In this document: positions 43,864 through 52,418 of the stretch, piece by piece
How positions within the stretch are numbered: the stretch's first letter is position 1
Layout: each line of letters begins with the position of its first letter
NCBI GenBank assembly: GCA_934149365.1
Contig: CAKPEI010000005.1
Span: 45,718-109,717, forward strand
Direction of reading: 5' to 3'
Length of the DNA: 64,000 nucleotides
Source: an uncultured Clostridia bacterium
Lineage (GTDB): Bacteria; Bacillota; Clostridia; TANB77; CAG-465
Position numbers and translations under genes: made by a program
Notes under the pieces: model-generated
Database searches by the model: none
The model's input: only the letters and a program-made list of their open reading frames with translations
Told to the model about the DNA's origin: nothing

Positions 43864-43998
43864 TTAGTGAGTTAACTCTGCTCTACCTTTTGCTCTTCTG
43901 CTCTTTAATATAGCTCTACCAGAAGCAGTACTCATTCTTTTTCTAAATCCATGTTCTCTTTTTGCTTGTCTGTTTTTTGGTTGAAATGTCATTTTCAT
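43864..43998 (-). CDS. rpmH: Large ribosomal subunit protein L34
   Basis: A 44-residue basic protein starting MKMTFQPKNRQAKREHGFR, typical bL34. GGAGGTG lies six bases before the ATG at 43998. It is the first gene of the minus-strand origin block, with a perfect promoter upstream. Confidence 0.98.
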   Translation of the reverse strand: MKMTFQPKNRQAKREHGFRKRMSTASGRAILKSRRAKGRAELTH

Positions 43999-44041
43999 GT
44001 CTTACACCTCCAAAGTTAAATTGTGATTTTTTCCTTTTGAG

Positions 44042-44070
44042 ATTATACTATATAATTTTCTATTTGTCAA
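44042..44070 (-). promoter_or_regulatory. Promoter of rpmH
   Basis: On the minus strand TTGACA (44070-44065), 17 bases, TATAAT (44047-44042). Confidence 0.92.
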
Positions 44071-44136
44071 ACCTTTTTAATAATTTATTATATTTTGTAT
44101 TTGTTTTCCTTTATTTCTAACCAGTATCAATTATTA

Positions 44137-44165
44137 TTGACATAACTCTAACTTTATGTTATACT
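44137..44165 (+). promoter_or_regulatory. Promoter of the 44221 gene
   Basis: TTGACA (44137), 17 bases, TATACT (44160). Confidence 0.88.
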
Positions 44166-44220
44166 ATCAAAGTAGATATTTAATTTATCTTAAACTAATG
44201 TTCTAGGAGGATTTACAATT

Positions 44221-44592
44221 ATGAGTAACGTAATGGAAATGACAATTAATGAAATTCGGATGACTTACTTAAATCTTTTTCCAAGCGTCAGCGAGAAATA
44301 CTTAGAAAGTATTCCTTTAACTGATATTATGGCAGAAATAGAGGAGGAAGAAAAAAGAATTTCTGATATCATATTAAATGAAGAAGATCTTTCAAAATTA
44401 AAACATAGCCCGAGTAAGAAAAAGAAAGCAAACAGAGTGAATAAGGCGCGGAAAAGTACATTTGTAAAGCAAAAATCAAAATGGAAAATTCCCACCACAA
44501 AGCCTATTGAGGATGACACTACTAACAACCGCTCTTACTTAAAAAGAAAGTACGCTGGTTATATAAAATTAAAACCTCAAAAAAGTTTATAA
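44221..44592 (+). CDS. Hypothetical protein between rpmH and dnaA
   Basis: A 123-residue protein that I do not recognise. The N-terminal half is acidic and helical (ending IMAEIEEEEKRISDIILNEEDL); the C-terminal half is strongly basic (SPSKKKKANRVNKARKSTF). There is no signal peptide. It has its own strong promoter, an AGGAGG site and a terminator, so it is surely expressed. Origin blocks normally have rpmH and dnaA adjacent; this gene is an insertion. Use of GCG, CCG and CGG codons is a little unlike the neighbours. The basic tail could bind nucleic acid (inference). Confidence 0.8.
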   Translation: MSNVMEMTINEIRMTYLNLFPSVSEKYLESIPLTDIMAEIEEEEKRISDIILNEEDLSKLKHSPSKKKKANRVNKARKSTFVKQKSKWKIPTTKPIEDDTTNNRSYLKRKYAGYIKLKPQKSL

Positions 44593-44597
44593 GAAGC

Positions 44598-44632
44598 ATA
44601 CCCCCAAGCTAATTTAGTTTGGGGGTATTTCT
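44598..44632 (+). terminator. Terminator of the 44221 gene
   Basis: ATACCCCCAA/TTGGGGGTAT stem with an 11-base loop followed by TTCTTAT. The five G-C pairs make it the strongest hairpin of the region; it insulates dnaA. Confidence 0.85.
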
Positions 44633-44666
44633 TATGTAAAGCATAAGAGAGATTTGTAAAAAACAC

Positions 44667-44695
44667 TTGTATTTTGTGTAAATATTTGATATATT
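44667..44695 (+). promoter_or_regulatory. Possible dnaA promoter
   Basis: TTGTAT (44667), 17 bases, TATATT (44690). A second candidate is the extended -10 TGTTATAAT at 44757-44765. Which one drives dnaA is not clear. Confidence 0.5.
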
Positions 44696-44787
44696 ATAGC
44701 AAAAATATGTCTTGTTTTTTGTAGAAAAAACAAATTAACAACTTTATGTAACATATTGTTATAATACTAATTATTTTTCTGTAAAAG

Positions 44788-44819
44788 TTATCAACACCTG
44801 TGGATAACTTTGTGGATAA
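44788..44819 (+). promoter_or_regulatory. DnaA-box cluster upstream of dnaA
   Basis: Three 9-mers: TTATCAACA (44788-44796), and TGTGGATAA at 44799-44807 and 44811-44819 (both the perfect box on the minus strand). They lie just before the dnaA Shine-Dalgarno, suitable for autorepression and as the first half of a bipartite origin. Confidence 0.88.
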
Positions 44820-44841
44820 CTTTTTTAAAAGGAGGTTAAAA

Positions 44842-46251
44842 ATGGGAGAAAATTTTATGAAAACTTGGGAACAAGCACTGGAAATTTTACAAGAAGAAAT
44901 ATCACCAGTAGGGTACAAAACATACGTAGAAGTAATGGTTCCAAGACTTTCTGATGAAAACACTATATGCTTTTTAGCACCTTCTAATTATCATATAGAA
45001 GTTCTTTCTAAAAAATACTTAGATTTAATTCAAAATACTTTAACATTCTTAACCAAAAAGAATTATATCATTGTATTTGAATCAAAAGAAAATTCCATAG
45101 AAGATGATTCTAATGTAGAAGAAACAAATGAAAAAGAAATACATACAAATATAACCTCAGATAATTCTAAAGATACAAATGAAAATTCAAATAACACTAA
45201 AGTTGTTAATAATACTATTTCACATGCAATAGGTTTAAATCCAAAATATACTTTTGAAAATTATATTATTGGAAGTAATAACAGATTTGCTCATGCATCT
45301 GCTGTTGCAGTGTCTGAAAGCCCAGGATCAAAATATAACCCTTTATTTATATATGGTGGAGTAGGGTTAGGTAAAACTCATTTGATGCAAGCAATAGGGC
45401 ATAGCATTGCTGAGTCATATCCCGGTTTTAATGTTATCTACACTACAGGTGAAAACTTCGCAAATGAATTAGTATCAGCAATAATGAACAATAACAGTGA
45501 AGCTTTTAGGAACAAATATAGAAGTATAGATTTATTGTTAATAGATGATATTCAATTTTTGGCAGGAAAGGAAAAATGTCAAGAGGAATTTTTCCACACT
45601 TTCAACACTTTATTTGAAGGTGGAAAACAAATAGTATTAACAAGTGAAAAGCCACCTAAAGAAATAAATTTACTAGAGGATAGATTAAAAACTCGTTTTG
45701 AAATGGGACTTGCTGTTGATATTCAAGCACCTGATTATGAAACAAGACTTGCAATACTTAGAAAAAAAGCAGAGAAGGAAAGATATGTAATTAGTGATGA
45801 CGTATTAATTAAAATAGCAACTAAAGTAACTTCAAATATTCGTGAATTAGAAGGAGTATTTAATAAATTAATTGCATATACATCTTTTACAAACAAAGAA
45901 TTAACAGATGCAATAATTGATAATACAATAGAATCTATATTAGTAAAGAATACTAAAGTATTAACAAGTACATTAATTATACAAGTGGTTTGTAAATTCT
46001 TTAATATCAAAGTAAATGATATATTAAGCGAAAAAAGGTCAAACAATGTAGCGTATCCAAGGCAAATAGCAATGTACCTTTGTAGGGAACTTATAAACAT
46101 GACATTTCCTAATATAGGTAAAGACTTTGGAGGAAGAGACCACTCAACAGTACTTCATGCATATTCAAAAATATCAGATGAATATGAAAACAATGAAGAG
46201 ACCAGAGCATTGATAGATGATATTAAGAAATCCTTATCTATCAGTATGTAG
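44842..46251 (+). CDS. dnaA: Chromosomal replication initiator protein DnaA
   Basis: A 469-residue AAA+ initiator. Domain I is at the N-terminus (WEQALEILQEEI), followed by an Asn/Asp-rich linker, the ATPase core with YGGVGLGKTHLMQAIGH and LLIDDIQFLAGKE, and domain IV with the DNA-binding signature GGRDHSTVLHAYSKI. The ATG at 44842 is preceded by AAAGGAGG at six bases; a GTG at 44800 in frame lies inside a DnaA box and lacks a site, so it is rejected. Confidence 0.98.
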   Translation: MGENFMKTWEQALEILQEEISPVGYKTYVEVMVPRLSDENTICFLAPSNYHIEVLSKKYLDLIQNTLTFLTKKNYIIVFESKENSIEDDSNVEETNEKEIHTNITSDNSKDTNENSNNTKVVNNTISHAIGLNPKYTFENYIIGSNNRFAHASAVAVSESPGSKYNPLFIYGGVGLGKTHLMQAIGHSIAESYPGFNVIYTTGENFANELVSAIMNNNSEAFRNKYRSIDLLLIDDIQFLAGKEKCQEEFFHTFNTLFEGGKQIVLTSEKPPKEINLLEDRLKTRFEMGLAVDIQAPDYETRLAILRKKAEKERYVISDDVLIKIATKVTSNIRELEGVFNKLIAYTSFTNKELTDAIIDNTIESILVKNTKVLTSTLIIQVVCKFFNIKVNDILSEKRSNNVAYPRQIAMYLCRELINMTFPNIGKDFGGRDHSTVLHAYSKISDEYENNEETRALIDDIKKSLSISM

Positions 46252-46308
46252 AGATATATATTACAGAAATATTACAACTTTTATAAATGTTCGTTACAAT
46301 GTTCTTTT

Positions 46309-46530
46309 TTATCCACATAATCCAGTGGATAACCTGTTGATTAAATTGTGGATAAGTTATTTTTTGAAAGTTATCCACCAAAAACATGTGTTTTGTGGAT
46401 AATTTAAACACGTTATCCACAGGTTTATCAACAGTAGTTTTTCTTTATATATTGGTAGTTAGAAGTAGTTTTCCACATAATCCACAGATACTACTACTAC
46501 TACTACTAAATATAATATATATATAATAGC
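46309..46530 (+). other. oriC: Replication origin oriC (downstream part)
   Basis: The dnaA-dnaN gap holds many DnaA boxes: plus-strand TTATCCACA or close at 46309, 46371, 46413 and TTATCAACA at 46425; minus-strand boxes at 46324, 46347 and 46394. Two one-mismatch boxes (46469 TTTTCCACA, 46478 TAATCCACA) lead directly into a row of TAC triplets at 46489-46507, which on the other strand are TAG triplets, i.e. DnaA-trios, followed by the A/T tract to 46530. That is the layout of the basal unwinding element known from Bacillus. Confidence 0.95.
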
Positions 46531-46562
46531 AATTACGCGTTTAGTTTTAAGGAGGAGAAAAA

Positions 46563-47681
46563 ATGAAATTTAAATGTAGTAGAAATGATTTATTAGTTTG
46601 TTTAAGTAGTGTAACAAAATCAGCATCTTCAAAAACAACAATGCCTATATTAGAAGGTATATTAATAGAGACAATAGGTAATAATGTAAAATTTACAACT
46701 AATGATTTAGAAATAGGAAGTGAATATATAATAAAAGCAACTGTAGAATCTGATGGTAAAACAGTTGTTGATAATAAAATGTTTAATGAAATTGTTAGAA
46801 AATTAGAAGCAGATGAAATAACTTTTGAAGTTGATAACAATACATTTATTATAAAATCAGCAAGTGGTGTATTTAAGTTATCAACAATGAATCCAGAAGA
46901 ATATCCAAAGTTACCTGTGTTTAATGTGGATAACTCAATAACAATTAAACAAGGTATATTTAAAGATATGATAAAGAAAACTATATTTGCAACAAGCCAA
47001 GATGAAAATAGACCTATATATACAGGAGCATTAGTTACAGTAGAAGATAATATTTTAAAAGTAGTTGCAATTGATGGTTTTAGATTGGCATTAAAACAAT
47101 ATGTATTAGAAAATTCAAATGAAAATTTCAAGGCAATTATTCCTGGAAAGACATTATCAGAATTAATAAAAATTCTTAGTGATAGTGAAGATATAGATGT
47201 AAAAATAGGTGTTAACAAAAATCAAGCTTTATTTGAATTAGGAGAATGTATAGTAGTAAGTAGAATAATAGAAGGTGAATTCTTAAACTATAATTCAGTT
47301 ATTCCAAGTGAGTTTGAAACAAAAATAAAGGTTAATACAAAAAGTATATTAGAATCACTTGATAGAGTTTCATTATTTTCTAGAGAAGTTTCAGAAAAAG
47401 AGAAGAAAGCTCCAATCAAGTTAAATGTTTCTATGGAAGGAATTGAAATATCTTGTACAAGCTTAGCAGGTGATGCAAAAGAAAATGTATTAGGTATTGT
47501 TGAAGGTAAAAATCTTGAAATAGGTTTTAATCCTAGGTATCTTATAGAAGCGTTAAAGGTAATAGAAAATGAAGAGATTGTTATGAACTTTACTACAAAT
47601 GTATCTCCTATGATAATAAAACCAACACATGGAAATGATTACATATACATGGTATTACCTGTTAAACTAAGACAAGAATAA
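46563..47681 (+). CDS. dnaN: DNA polymerase III sliding clamp (beta)
   Basis: A 372-residue clamp with three similar domains; the N-terminal KFKCSRNDLLVCLSSVTKS and the C-terminal YIYMVLPVKL are typical. The start has AAGGAGGAG. It lies just after the origin, the standard place. Confidence 0.97.
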   Translation: MKFKCSRNDLLVCLSSVTKSASSKTTMPILEGILIETIGNNVKFTTNDLEIGSEYIIKATVESDGKTVVDNKMFNEIVRKLEADEITFEVDNNTFIIKSASGVFKLSTMNPEEYPKLPVFNVDNSITIKQGIFKDMIKKTIFATSQDENRPIYTGALVTVEDNILKVVAIDGFRLALKQYVLENSNENFKAIIPGKTLSELIKILSDSEDIDVKIGVNKNQALFELGECIVVSRIIEGEFLNYNSVIPSEFETKIKVNTKSILESLDRVSLFSREVSEKEKKAPIKLNVSMEGIEISCTSLAGDAKENVLGIVEGKNLEIGFNPRYLIEALKVIENEEIVMNFTTNVSPMIIKPTHGNDYIYMVLPVKLRQE

Positions 47682-47699
47682 TAATTAGGAGAAATTGTA

Positions 47700-48794
47700 A
47701 TGTATGTTACTAATTTAAAATTAGTCAATTTTAGAAATTATCAAGAATTAGTTTTAGAATTAGATAAAAATGTAAATGTGTTTTTTGGAAATAACGCAGC
47801 TGGTAAAACAAATATATTAGAAGCTATCTACATGACTGCAATTACAAAGTCATATAGAACAATAAAAGAAAATGAAGTAATAAAGTTTGGTGAAAGTTAT
47901 TCAAACATTTTTGTGAATTATGTGGATAAGTTAGACAGAAATTCCAAGATTCAATTATATATTGATGATAACTCTAAGAAAAAAATAAAAGAGGATGATG
48001 TCGATATAAAAAGAGCATCTGACATCATAGGAAAATATAATGTTGTTATATTTTCACCAGAAAGCTTAGACATAATAAAAGGGTCACCAAAAAATAGAAG
48101 AAAATTTATAGATGTACTTTTAAGTCAGATTTCTAAAGCATATTTACTTAAACTTCAAGAGTATAATAAGGTTTTAGCTATTAAAAATTCACTTTTGAAA
48201 AATGAGAGTGATAAGATAGATAAAGATTATTTAGATATTTTAGATGAAAAATTAGCTGATTACATAAAATATATTATGGAAGAAAGAAAAAAGTTAATAG
48301 AGAGAATTAATATATATGCATCTAAAATTCAAAATGATTTAACTAGCAATAAAGAAGATATATATATAAAATATGTTTCTGATTTTTTAGGTATGAATAA
48401 AGAGGAAATAATAGGAGTATTAAAAAAAAATAGATTTCAAGATTTATTAAAGAAATCTTCTACAAAGGGAGTACAAAGAGATGATTTTGAAGTGTATGTT
48501 AATAATTTGGAGGTTAAAACGTACGGTTCACAAGGTCAGAATAGGACAGCACTTTTGACTTTAAAATTATCAGAACTTGAAATATTAAAAGATGAGAAAG
48601 AAGACGCACCAATACTTTTGCTTGACGATGTTTTATCAGAACTTGATAATAGTAGAATAGAGTACCTACTTAAGTATATAGAACCTTATCAAACCGTGAT
48701 GACTACTACAGAAATTGACACTTTGAAACATTTATGTAATATTTCTTTTTATAAAGTTTTGGGTGGTAGTGTTGAAAAATTGAAAAATAAATGA
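47700..48794 (+). CDS. recF: DNA replication and repair protein RecF
   Basis: A 364-residue SMC-like ATPase which helps load RecA at gaps. Walker A FGNNAAGKTN is near residue 30, with the start LKLVNFRNYQ, the signature region GSQGQNRTALLTLKL and Walker B LLLDDVLSELD. AGGAG precedes the ATG. The small yaaA (S4-domain) gene often found between dnaN and recF is missing. Confidence 0.96.
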   Translation: MYVTNLKLVNFRNYQELVLELDKNVNVFFGNNAAGKTNILEAIYMTAITKSYRTIKENEVIKFGESYSNIFVNYVDKLDRNSKIQLYIDDNSKKKIKEDDVDIKRASDIIGKYNVVIFSPESLDIIKGSPKNRRKFIDVLLSQISKAYLLKLQEYNKVLAIKNSLLKNESDKIDKDYLDILDEKLADYIKYIMEERKKLIERINIYASKIQNDLTSNKEDIYIKYVSDFLGMNKEEIIGVLKKNRFQDLLKKSSTKGVQRDDFEVYVNNLEVKTYGSQGQNRTALLTLKLSELEILKDEKEDAPILLLDDVLSELDNSRIEYLLKYIEPYQTVMTTTEIDTLKHLCNISFYKVLGGSVEKLKNK

Positions 48795-48861
48795 TAAAAT
48801 CTAGAAAATAGAAAGAAATTTATATAAAATATATAAATATAATAGAAAAGAGGGTAAAATA

Positions 48862-50775
48862 ATGGCAGAATATAATGCAAACCAAATTCAGGTATTAGAA
48901 GGGCTAGAAGCTGTAAGGAAAAGACCAGGAATGTATATTGGTAGTACATCTGAAAGAGGACTTCACCATTTGGTATATGAAATTGTAGATAATGCAGTAG
49001 ATGAAGCATTAGCAGGTTATTGTAATGAAATAAATGTTGAAATTCTTGAAGATAATAGTATAATGGTAAAGGATAACGGTAGAGGTATACCACTTGGAAT
49101 ACACCCTAAAATGAAAATACCAGCTGTTGAAGTGGTTTATACAATACTTCATGCTGGAGGAAAATTTGGTGGTGAAGGATACAAGGTATCTGGTGGACTT
49201 CATGGTGTTGGTGCATCAGTTGTTAATGCATTATCAGAACATGTAACAGTTGATGTATGTAATGGTGATGGTATATATGAGATATCTTTTGAAAGAGGAA
49301 AAGTAACAGAAAAATTACATAAAGTAGCAGAAGGTAAAAAAAGAGGAACAAAAGTTGTCTTTAAACCAGACGCTGAAATATTTGAGACTACAGTTTTTAG
49401 TGCAGAAACATTGGCACAAAGATTAAGAGAGATGGCTTTTCTAAATAAAGGACTAAAAATAACTTTAGAAGATAAAAGAAATGCTGAGAGTGAAAAATTA
49501 GTTTTCCACTATGAAGGTGGTTTAGTTTCATTTGTTGAGTATTTGAATAAAGGAAAAGAAGCTGTAAGTAAGCCAGTATATTTTGAATCATTAGGTGGAG
49601 AAGTTGAAGTTGAAATAGCTTTCCAATATACAACAGCATATAGTGAAAATATACATTCTTTTGTTAACAACATAAATACAATAGAGGGTGGAACTCATTT
49701 AGAAGGATTTAAAAGAGGATTAACAAAAGCATTTAATGATTATGCAAGGAAGTTTAACATATTAAAAGAAAAAGATTCTAATCTTCAAGGTGATGATATA
49801 AGAGAAGGAATAACGGCTATTGTTAGTGTTAGAGTAAAAGAACCACAATTCGAAGGACAAACTAAAACTAAATTAGGAAATAGCGAAGTTACATCTATAG
49901 TAAATAACGTAATGATTGATAAATTATCATACTTCTTAGAAGAAAATCCTAAAGATGCTAAAGCAATTATAGATAAATCATTATCTGCATTAAGAGCAAG
50001 AGAAGCAGCTAGAAAAGCAAGAGAATTAGTAAGAAGAAAAAATGTGTTAGAATCTACTACACTTCCTGGAAAACTTGCTGATTGTCAAGAAAAAGATGCT
50101 TCTAAGTGCGAACTTTACTTGGTAGAGGGTGACTCTGCAGGTGGTAGTGCTAAGCAAGGAAGAGATAGAAAATTCCAAGCAATACTTCCAATGTGGGGTA
50201 AAATGATAAACGTTGAAAAAACGAGAGCTGATAAGATTTATGGAAATGATAAATTAAGTCCAGTTATAACTGCTATAGGTGCAGGAATAGGAAATGATTT
50301 TAACATAGAAAAAATACGTTACGGAAAAATAATTCTTATGGCCGATGCCGATGTTGATGGAGCGCATATCAGAACATTGCTTCTTACATTCTTCTTTAGA
50401 TATATGAGACCGCTTATAGATGAAGGTCATGTATATATTGCTCAACCACCTTTGTTTAAACTTTCTAAAAAAGGAATAGAGGACGAGTATTGTTATAGTG
50501 ATGAGGAATTAGAAGCAAGATTAAAAGCGCTTGAAGAAAAAGGTTTAAAAAGAGATAGTATTAATATTCAAAGATATAAAGGTCTTGGTGAAATGAATTC
50601 AGAACAATTGTGGGATACTACAATGAATCCAGATACTAGAATAATACTTAAGGTAGAACTAGAAGATGCTGTAATGGCAGATCAAACATTCTCTATACTT
50701 ATGGGAGAAGATGTTGCACCAAGAAGAGAATTTATTGAACAAAATGCTAAATATGTTCAAAATCTTGATATATAG
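48862..50775 (+). CDS. gyrB: DNA gyrase subunit B
   Basis: A 637-residue type II topoisomerase ATPase subunit. GHKL motifs EIVDNAVDEAL, DNGRGIP and GGLHGVGASVVNAL are present; the TOPRIM region has EGDSAGGSAKQGRDRKFQAI and DADVDGAHI; the end RREFIEQNAKYVQNLDI is the standard GyrB terminus. gyrA does not follow; a terminator and an unrelated regulator do. Confidence 0.97.
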   Translation: MAEYNANQIQVLEGLEAVRKRPGMYIGSTSERGLHHLVYEIVDNAVDEALAGYCNEINVEILEDNSIMVKDNGRGIPLGIHPKMKIPAVEVVYTILHAGGKFGGEGYKVSGGLHGVGASVVNALSEHVTVDVCNGDGIYEISFERGKVTEKLHKVAEGKKRGTKVVFKPDAEIFETTVFSAETLAQRLREMAFLNKGLKITLEDKRNAESEKLVFHYEGGLVSFVEYLNKGKEAVSKPVYFESLGGEVEVEIAFQYTTAYSENIHSFVNNINTIEGGTHLEGFKRGLTKAFNDYARKFNILKEKDSNLQGDDIREGITAIVSVRVKEPQFEGQTKTKLGNSEVTSIVNNVMIDKLSYFLEENPKDAKAIIDKSLSALRAREAARKARELVRRKNVLESTTLPGKLADCQEKDASKCELYLVEGDSAGGSAKQGRDRKFQAILPMWGKMINVEKTRADKIYGNDKLSPVITAIGAGIGNDFNIEKIRYGKIILMADADVDGAHIRTLLLTFFFRYMRPLIDEGHVYIAQPPLFKLSKKGIEDEYCYSDEELEARLKALEEKGLKRDSINIQRYKGLGEMNSEQLWDTTMNPDTRIILKVELEDAVMADQTFSILMGEDVAPRREFIEQNAKYVQNLDI

Positions 50776-50782
50776 TATGAAG

Positions 50783-50811
50783 AGAGATGATATATAATTG
50801 TCATCTCTTTT
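50783..50811 (+). terminator. Terminator of gyrB
   Basis: AGAGATGA/TCATCTCT stem with ten-base loop followed by TTTT. Confidence 0.85.
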
Positions 50812-50826
50812 ATCATTAATACTCGG

Positions 50827-50855
50827 TTGACATAAAATAGGAAAAGGTGTATAAT
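50827..50855 (+). promoter_or_regulatory. Promoter of the 50908 regulator gene
   Basis: TTGACA (50827), 17 bases, TATAAT (50850), a perfect pair. Confidence 0.9.
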
Positions 50856-50907
50856 AGTAGTGGTAAATTTATAAACTAATAAAATAATTTTTAAAGGAGA
50901 ATTGTAT

Positions 50908-51462
50908 ATGAGCTCAGAAAATTTAAAAAAAATATTTTCAGAAAGGTTAAAGTCGCTAATAGAAATAAAAGGTGTAAAAGTTAATAAATTATGTGAAATT
51001 TTAAACATAAAACGTGCATCTATGTTCAGTTATTTGAGAGGCGCTACATTACCTGAAATCAAAAATCTAAAAAAAATATGTGATTACTTTGAAGTTACAA
51101 GTGATTATATGCTTGGGTATGTAGATAACACGTGTTCTAAAGTACACGAAGCTTATTTTTGTAATTCAATTGGACTTTCGTCAGAAGCTTTTTATAACAT
51201 AAAAGATCAGAAAAAGTATAATAAAGATAATGAAAATTATTTTTCTCCAATTGATACATTATTAAGTGATAAGGAATTTGTTGATACATTTTCTCAATTA
51301 TTTGTAGCATATTATAAACTTATAAATGGAGAAGATATATCTCATATGCTTCCAGAAGGCATAAGTCAAAATGATGCAAAAGGCTGTTTGGAATATTGTT
51401 TCACTTGCAGTATGAGGGATTTTCTTAACAAATTTGAAAAAGAATATAAAATGAACGATTAA
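50908..51462 (+). CDS. XRE-like DNA-binding protein with an unknown C-terminal domain
   Basis: A 184-residue protein. The first 70 residues form a Cro/CI-type helix-turn-helix (LCEILNIKRASMFSYLRGATLPEIKNLKKICDYFEVTSDYMLGY). The remaining part is acidic, Cys- and aromatic-containing and unassigned. The ATG at 50908 lies eight bases after AAAGGAG; a TTG six bases earlier is too close. A strong promoter and a terminator make it a single-gene unit next to gyrB. Target genes are unknown. Confidence 0.78.
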   Translation: MSSENLKKIFSERLKSLIEIKGVKVNKLCEILNIKRASMFSYLRGATLPEIKNLKKICDYFEVTSDYMLGYVDNTCSKVHEAYFCNSIGLSSEAFYNIKDQKKYNKDNENYFSPIDTLLSDKEFVDTFSQLFVAYYKLINGEDISHMLPEGISQNDAKGCLEYCFTCSMRDFLNKFEKEYKMND

Positions 51463-51488
51463 TAAAAACAAAATATTTAAAATTTAAG

Positions 51489-51524
51489 ACAGATGTGATT
51501 TAATATATTTCACATCTGTTTTTT
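51489..51524 (+). terminator. Terminator of the 50908 gene
   Basis: ACAGATGTGA/TCACATCTGT stem followed by five T or more. Confidence 0.92.
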
Positions 51525-51573
51525 GTATATTTTAAAATAAATTACAAATAATTTTAAATAGAGGAGAAAATAA

Positions 51574-51837
51574 ATGATAGTAGATAAAATTAAAAAAATA
51601 ATAGAAAATAGTGATAGTATAAAAATAACACAAACTGGCTTTATAGAGAATAGTTTTGAAATAAGTGGAGTAAAATTTGAAATTAAAAAAGATATATTAA
51701 TTATACATGATAAAAATGGCAATAATTATATTAAATTTAACATTAATCAAATATATGATATAAAAGAAAATGATAAAGAAATAGAGCTATTTATGGATAA
51801 TGATACCCAAATAAAAATAGCAAATAGAGTAAACTAA
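51574..51837 (+). CDS. Hypothetical 87-residue protein
   Basis: A small beta-rich protein of unknown function (alternating FEISGVKFEIKKDILIIHD and YIKFNINQIYDIKEN), without membrane segments. GAGGAG lies before the ATG. It shares a bidirectional terminator with the converging ribbon-helix-helix gene. The look is that of a small barrel, but no family was recognised. Confidence 0.7.
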   Translation: MIVDKIKKIIENSDSIKITQTGFIENSFEISGVKFEIKKDILIIHDKNGNNYIKFNINQIYDIKENDKEIELFMDNDTQIKIANRVN

Positions 51838-51856
51838 TACATATTCTATTTGCTAT
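51817..51856. terminator. Bidirectional terminator between converging genes
   Basis: A perfect 12-base repeat ATAGCAAATAGA/TCTATTTGCTAT; T-rich sequence follows on the plus strand. It overlaps the 3' end of the 51574 gene and abuts that at 51862. Confidence 0.85.
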
Positions 51857-51861
51857 TTTCT

Positions 51862-52056
51862 TTACATTTTACTTAGTTCCGTCTTATCTTTTTCATCTAG
51901 ATTATCAAGACTAAATTCAAGTAGAGAAATTACAGTTCTATTAAAAGATAAATTTTTTATGTTAGCAAGGTTTTGAACATTATCAACAACATCTTCAGGT
52001 AATCTTAGAGTTTTGCTGATACCACTATGGTTTCTCGGTATTTTTAATTTATTCAT
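51862..52056 (-). CDS. Ribbon-helix-helix DNA-binding protein
   Basis: A 64-residue protein with the layout of an Arc/CopG-type regulator: a beta strand (SKTLRLPEDV), then two helices (VDNVQNLANIKN and FNRTVISLLEFSLDNL). The ATG at 52056 has GGAGG seven bases upstream; a longer frame from 52107 starts next to a palindrome and lacks a site. A perfect 20-base palindrome lies 52-71 bases upstream, the likely operator. It is the only minus-strand gene right of the origin in this window. Confidence 0.75.
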   Translation of the reverse strand: MNKLKIPRNHSGISKTLRLPEDVVDNVQNLANIKNLSFNRTVISLLEFSLDNLDEKDKTELSKM

Positions 52057-52107
52057 AGCATTCCCTCCTGCAGTAATTTTATAATATAAAATTAAATAAA
52101 TATGCAC

Positions 52108-52127
52108 CTAATAGCAATTGCTATTAG
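52108..52127. promoter_or_regulatory. Perfect 20-base palindrome upstream of the ribbon-helix-helix gene
   Basis: CTAATAGCAATTGCTATTAG is identical on both strands. On the minus strand it directly follows a TATACT that could be a -10 box, so it would cover the transcription start. It fits a dimer-of-dimers operator for the adjacent regulator. Confidence 0.65.
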
Positions 52128-52224
52128 TATAGTTTATTTCTAATTAAAAATATGTAGAAAATTGTATTATTGATATAAATAGTAAATTTAAATTAAATTA
52201 TATTAAATTATAATAATTTTTATG

Positions 52225-52252
52225 TTGACAAATATGAAATATAGTGTATAAT
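52225..52252 (+). promoter_or_regulatory. Promoter of infC-rpmI-rplT
   Basis: TTGACA (52225), 16 bases, TATAAT (52247). Confidence 0.9.
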
Positions 52253-52258
52253 ATTACT

Positions 52259-52404
52259 TGTAAAGTAGAAGTTATCTTCTCACCTTGCGAGTTTTGTCTT
52301 TGACAAGGTAATACAAAAATTGTTTAATATATAATGTGTAAATATTTTATTTTTTTGTATGTTGAGAAGATTGCTAAAACTTGAAAAAGCAATCTTTTTT
52401 TTAT
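52259..52404 (+). promoter_or_regulatory. L20-type leader with antiterminator and terminator
   Basis: ATCTTCTCA (52274-52282) can pair over nine bases with TGAGAAGAT (52363-52371). The latter overlaps the 5' arm of a terminator, AAGATTGCT (52367-52375) with AGCAATCTT (52388-52396) followed by eight T. A hairpin ACCTTG/CAAGGT (52282-52309) lies between. This matches the L20 leader of Firmicutes, where ribosomal protein L20 stabilises the premature stop. Confidence 0.88.
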
Positions 52405-52418
52405 GGGGGTGTATTAAT

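Noticed and set aside
44800..44841. GTG start upstream of dnaA
   Set aside because: The codon lies in a DnaA box, with no Shine-Dalgarno; the ATG at 44842 has an ideal one.
46489..46507. TAC triplet repeat as a simple microsatellite
   Set aside because: Its place directly after DnaA boxes and before an A/T tract makes DnaA-trios the better reading.
52359..52418. ATG start upstream of infC
   Set aside because: The extra residues come from the leader terminator; homologous IF-3 begins near the chosen ATA.
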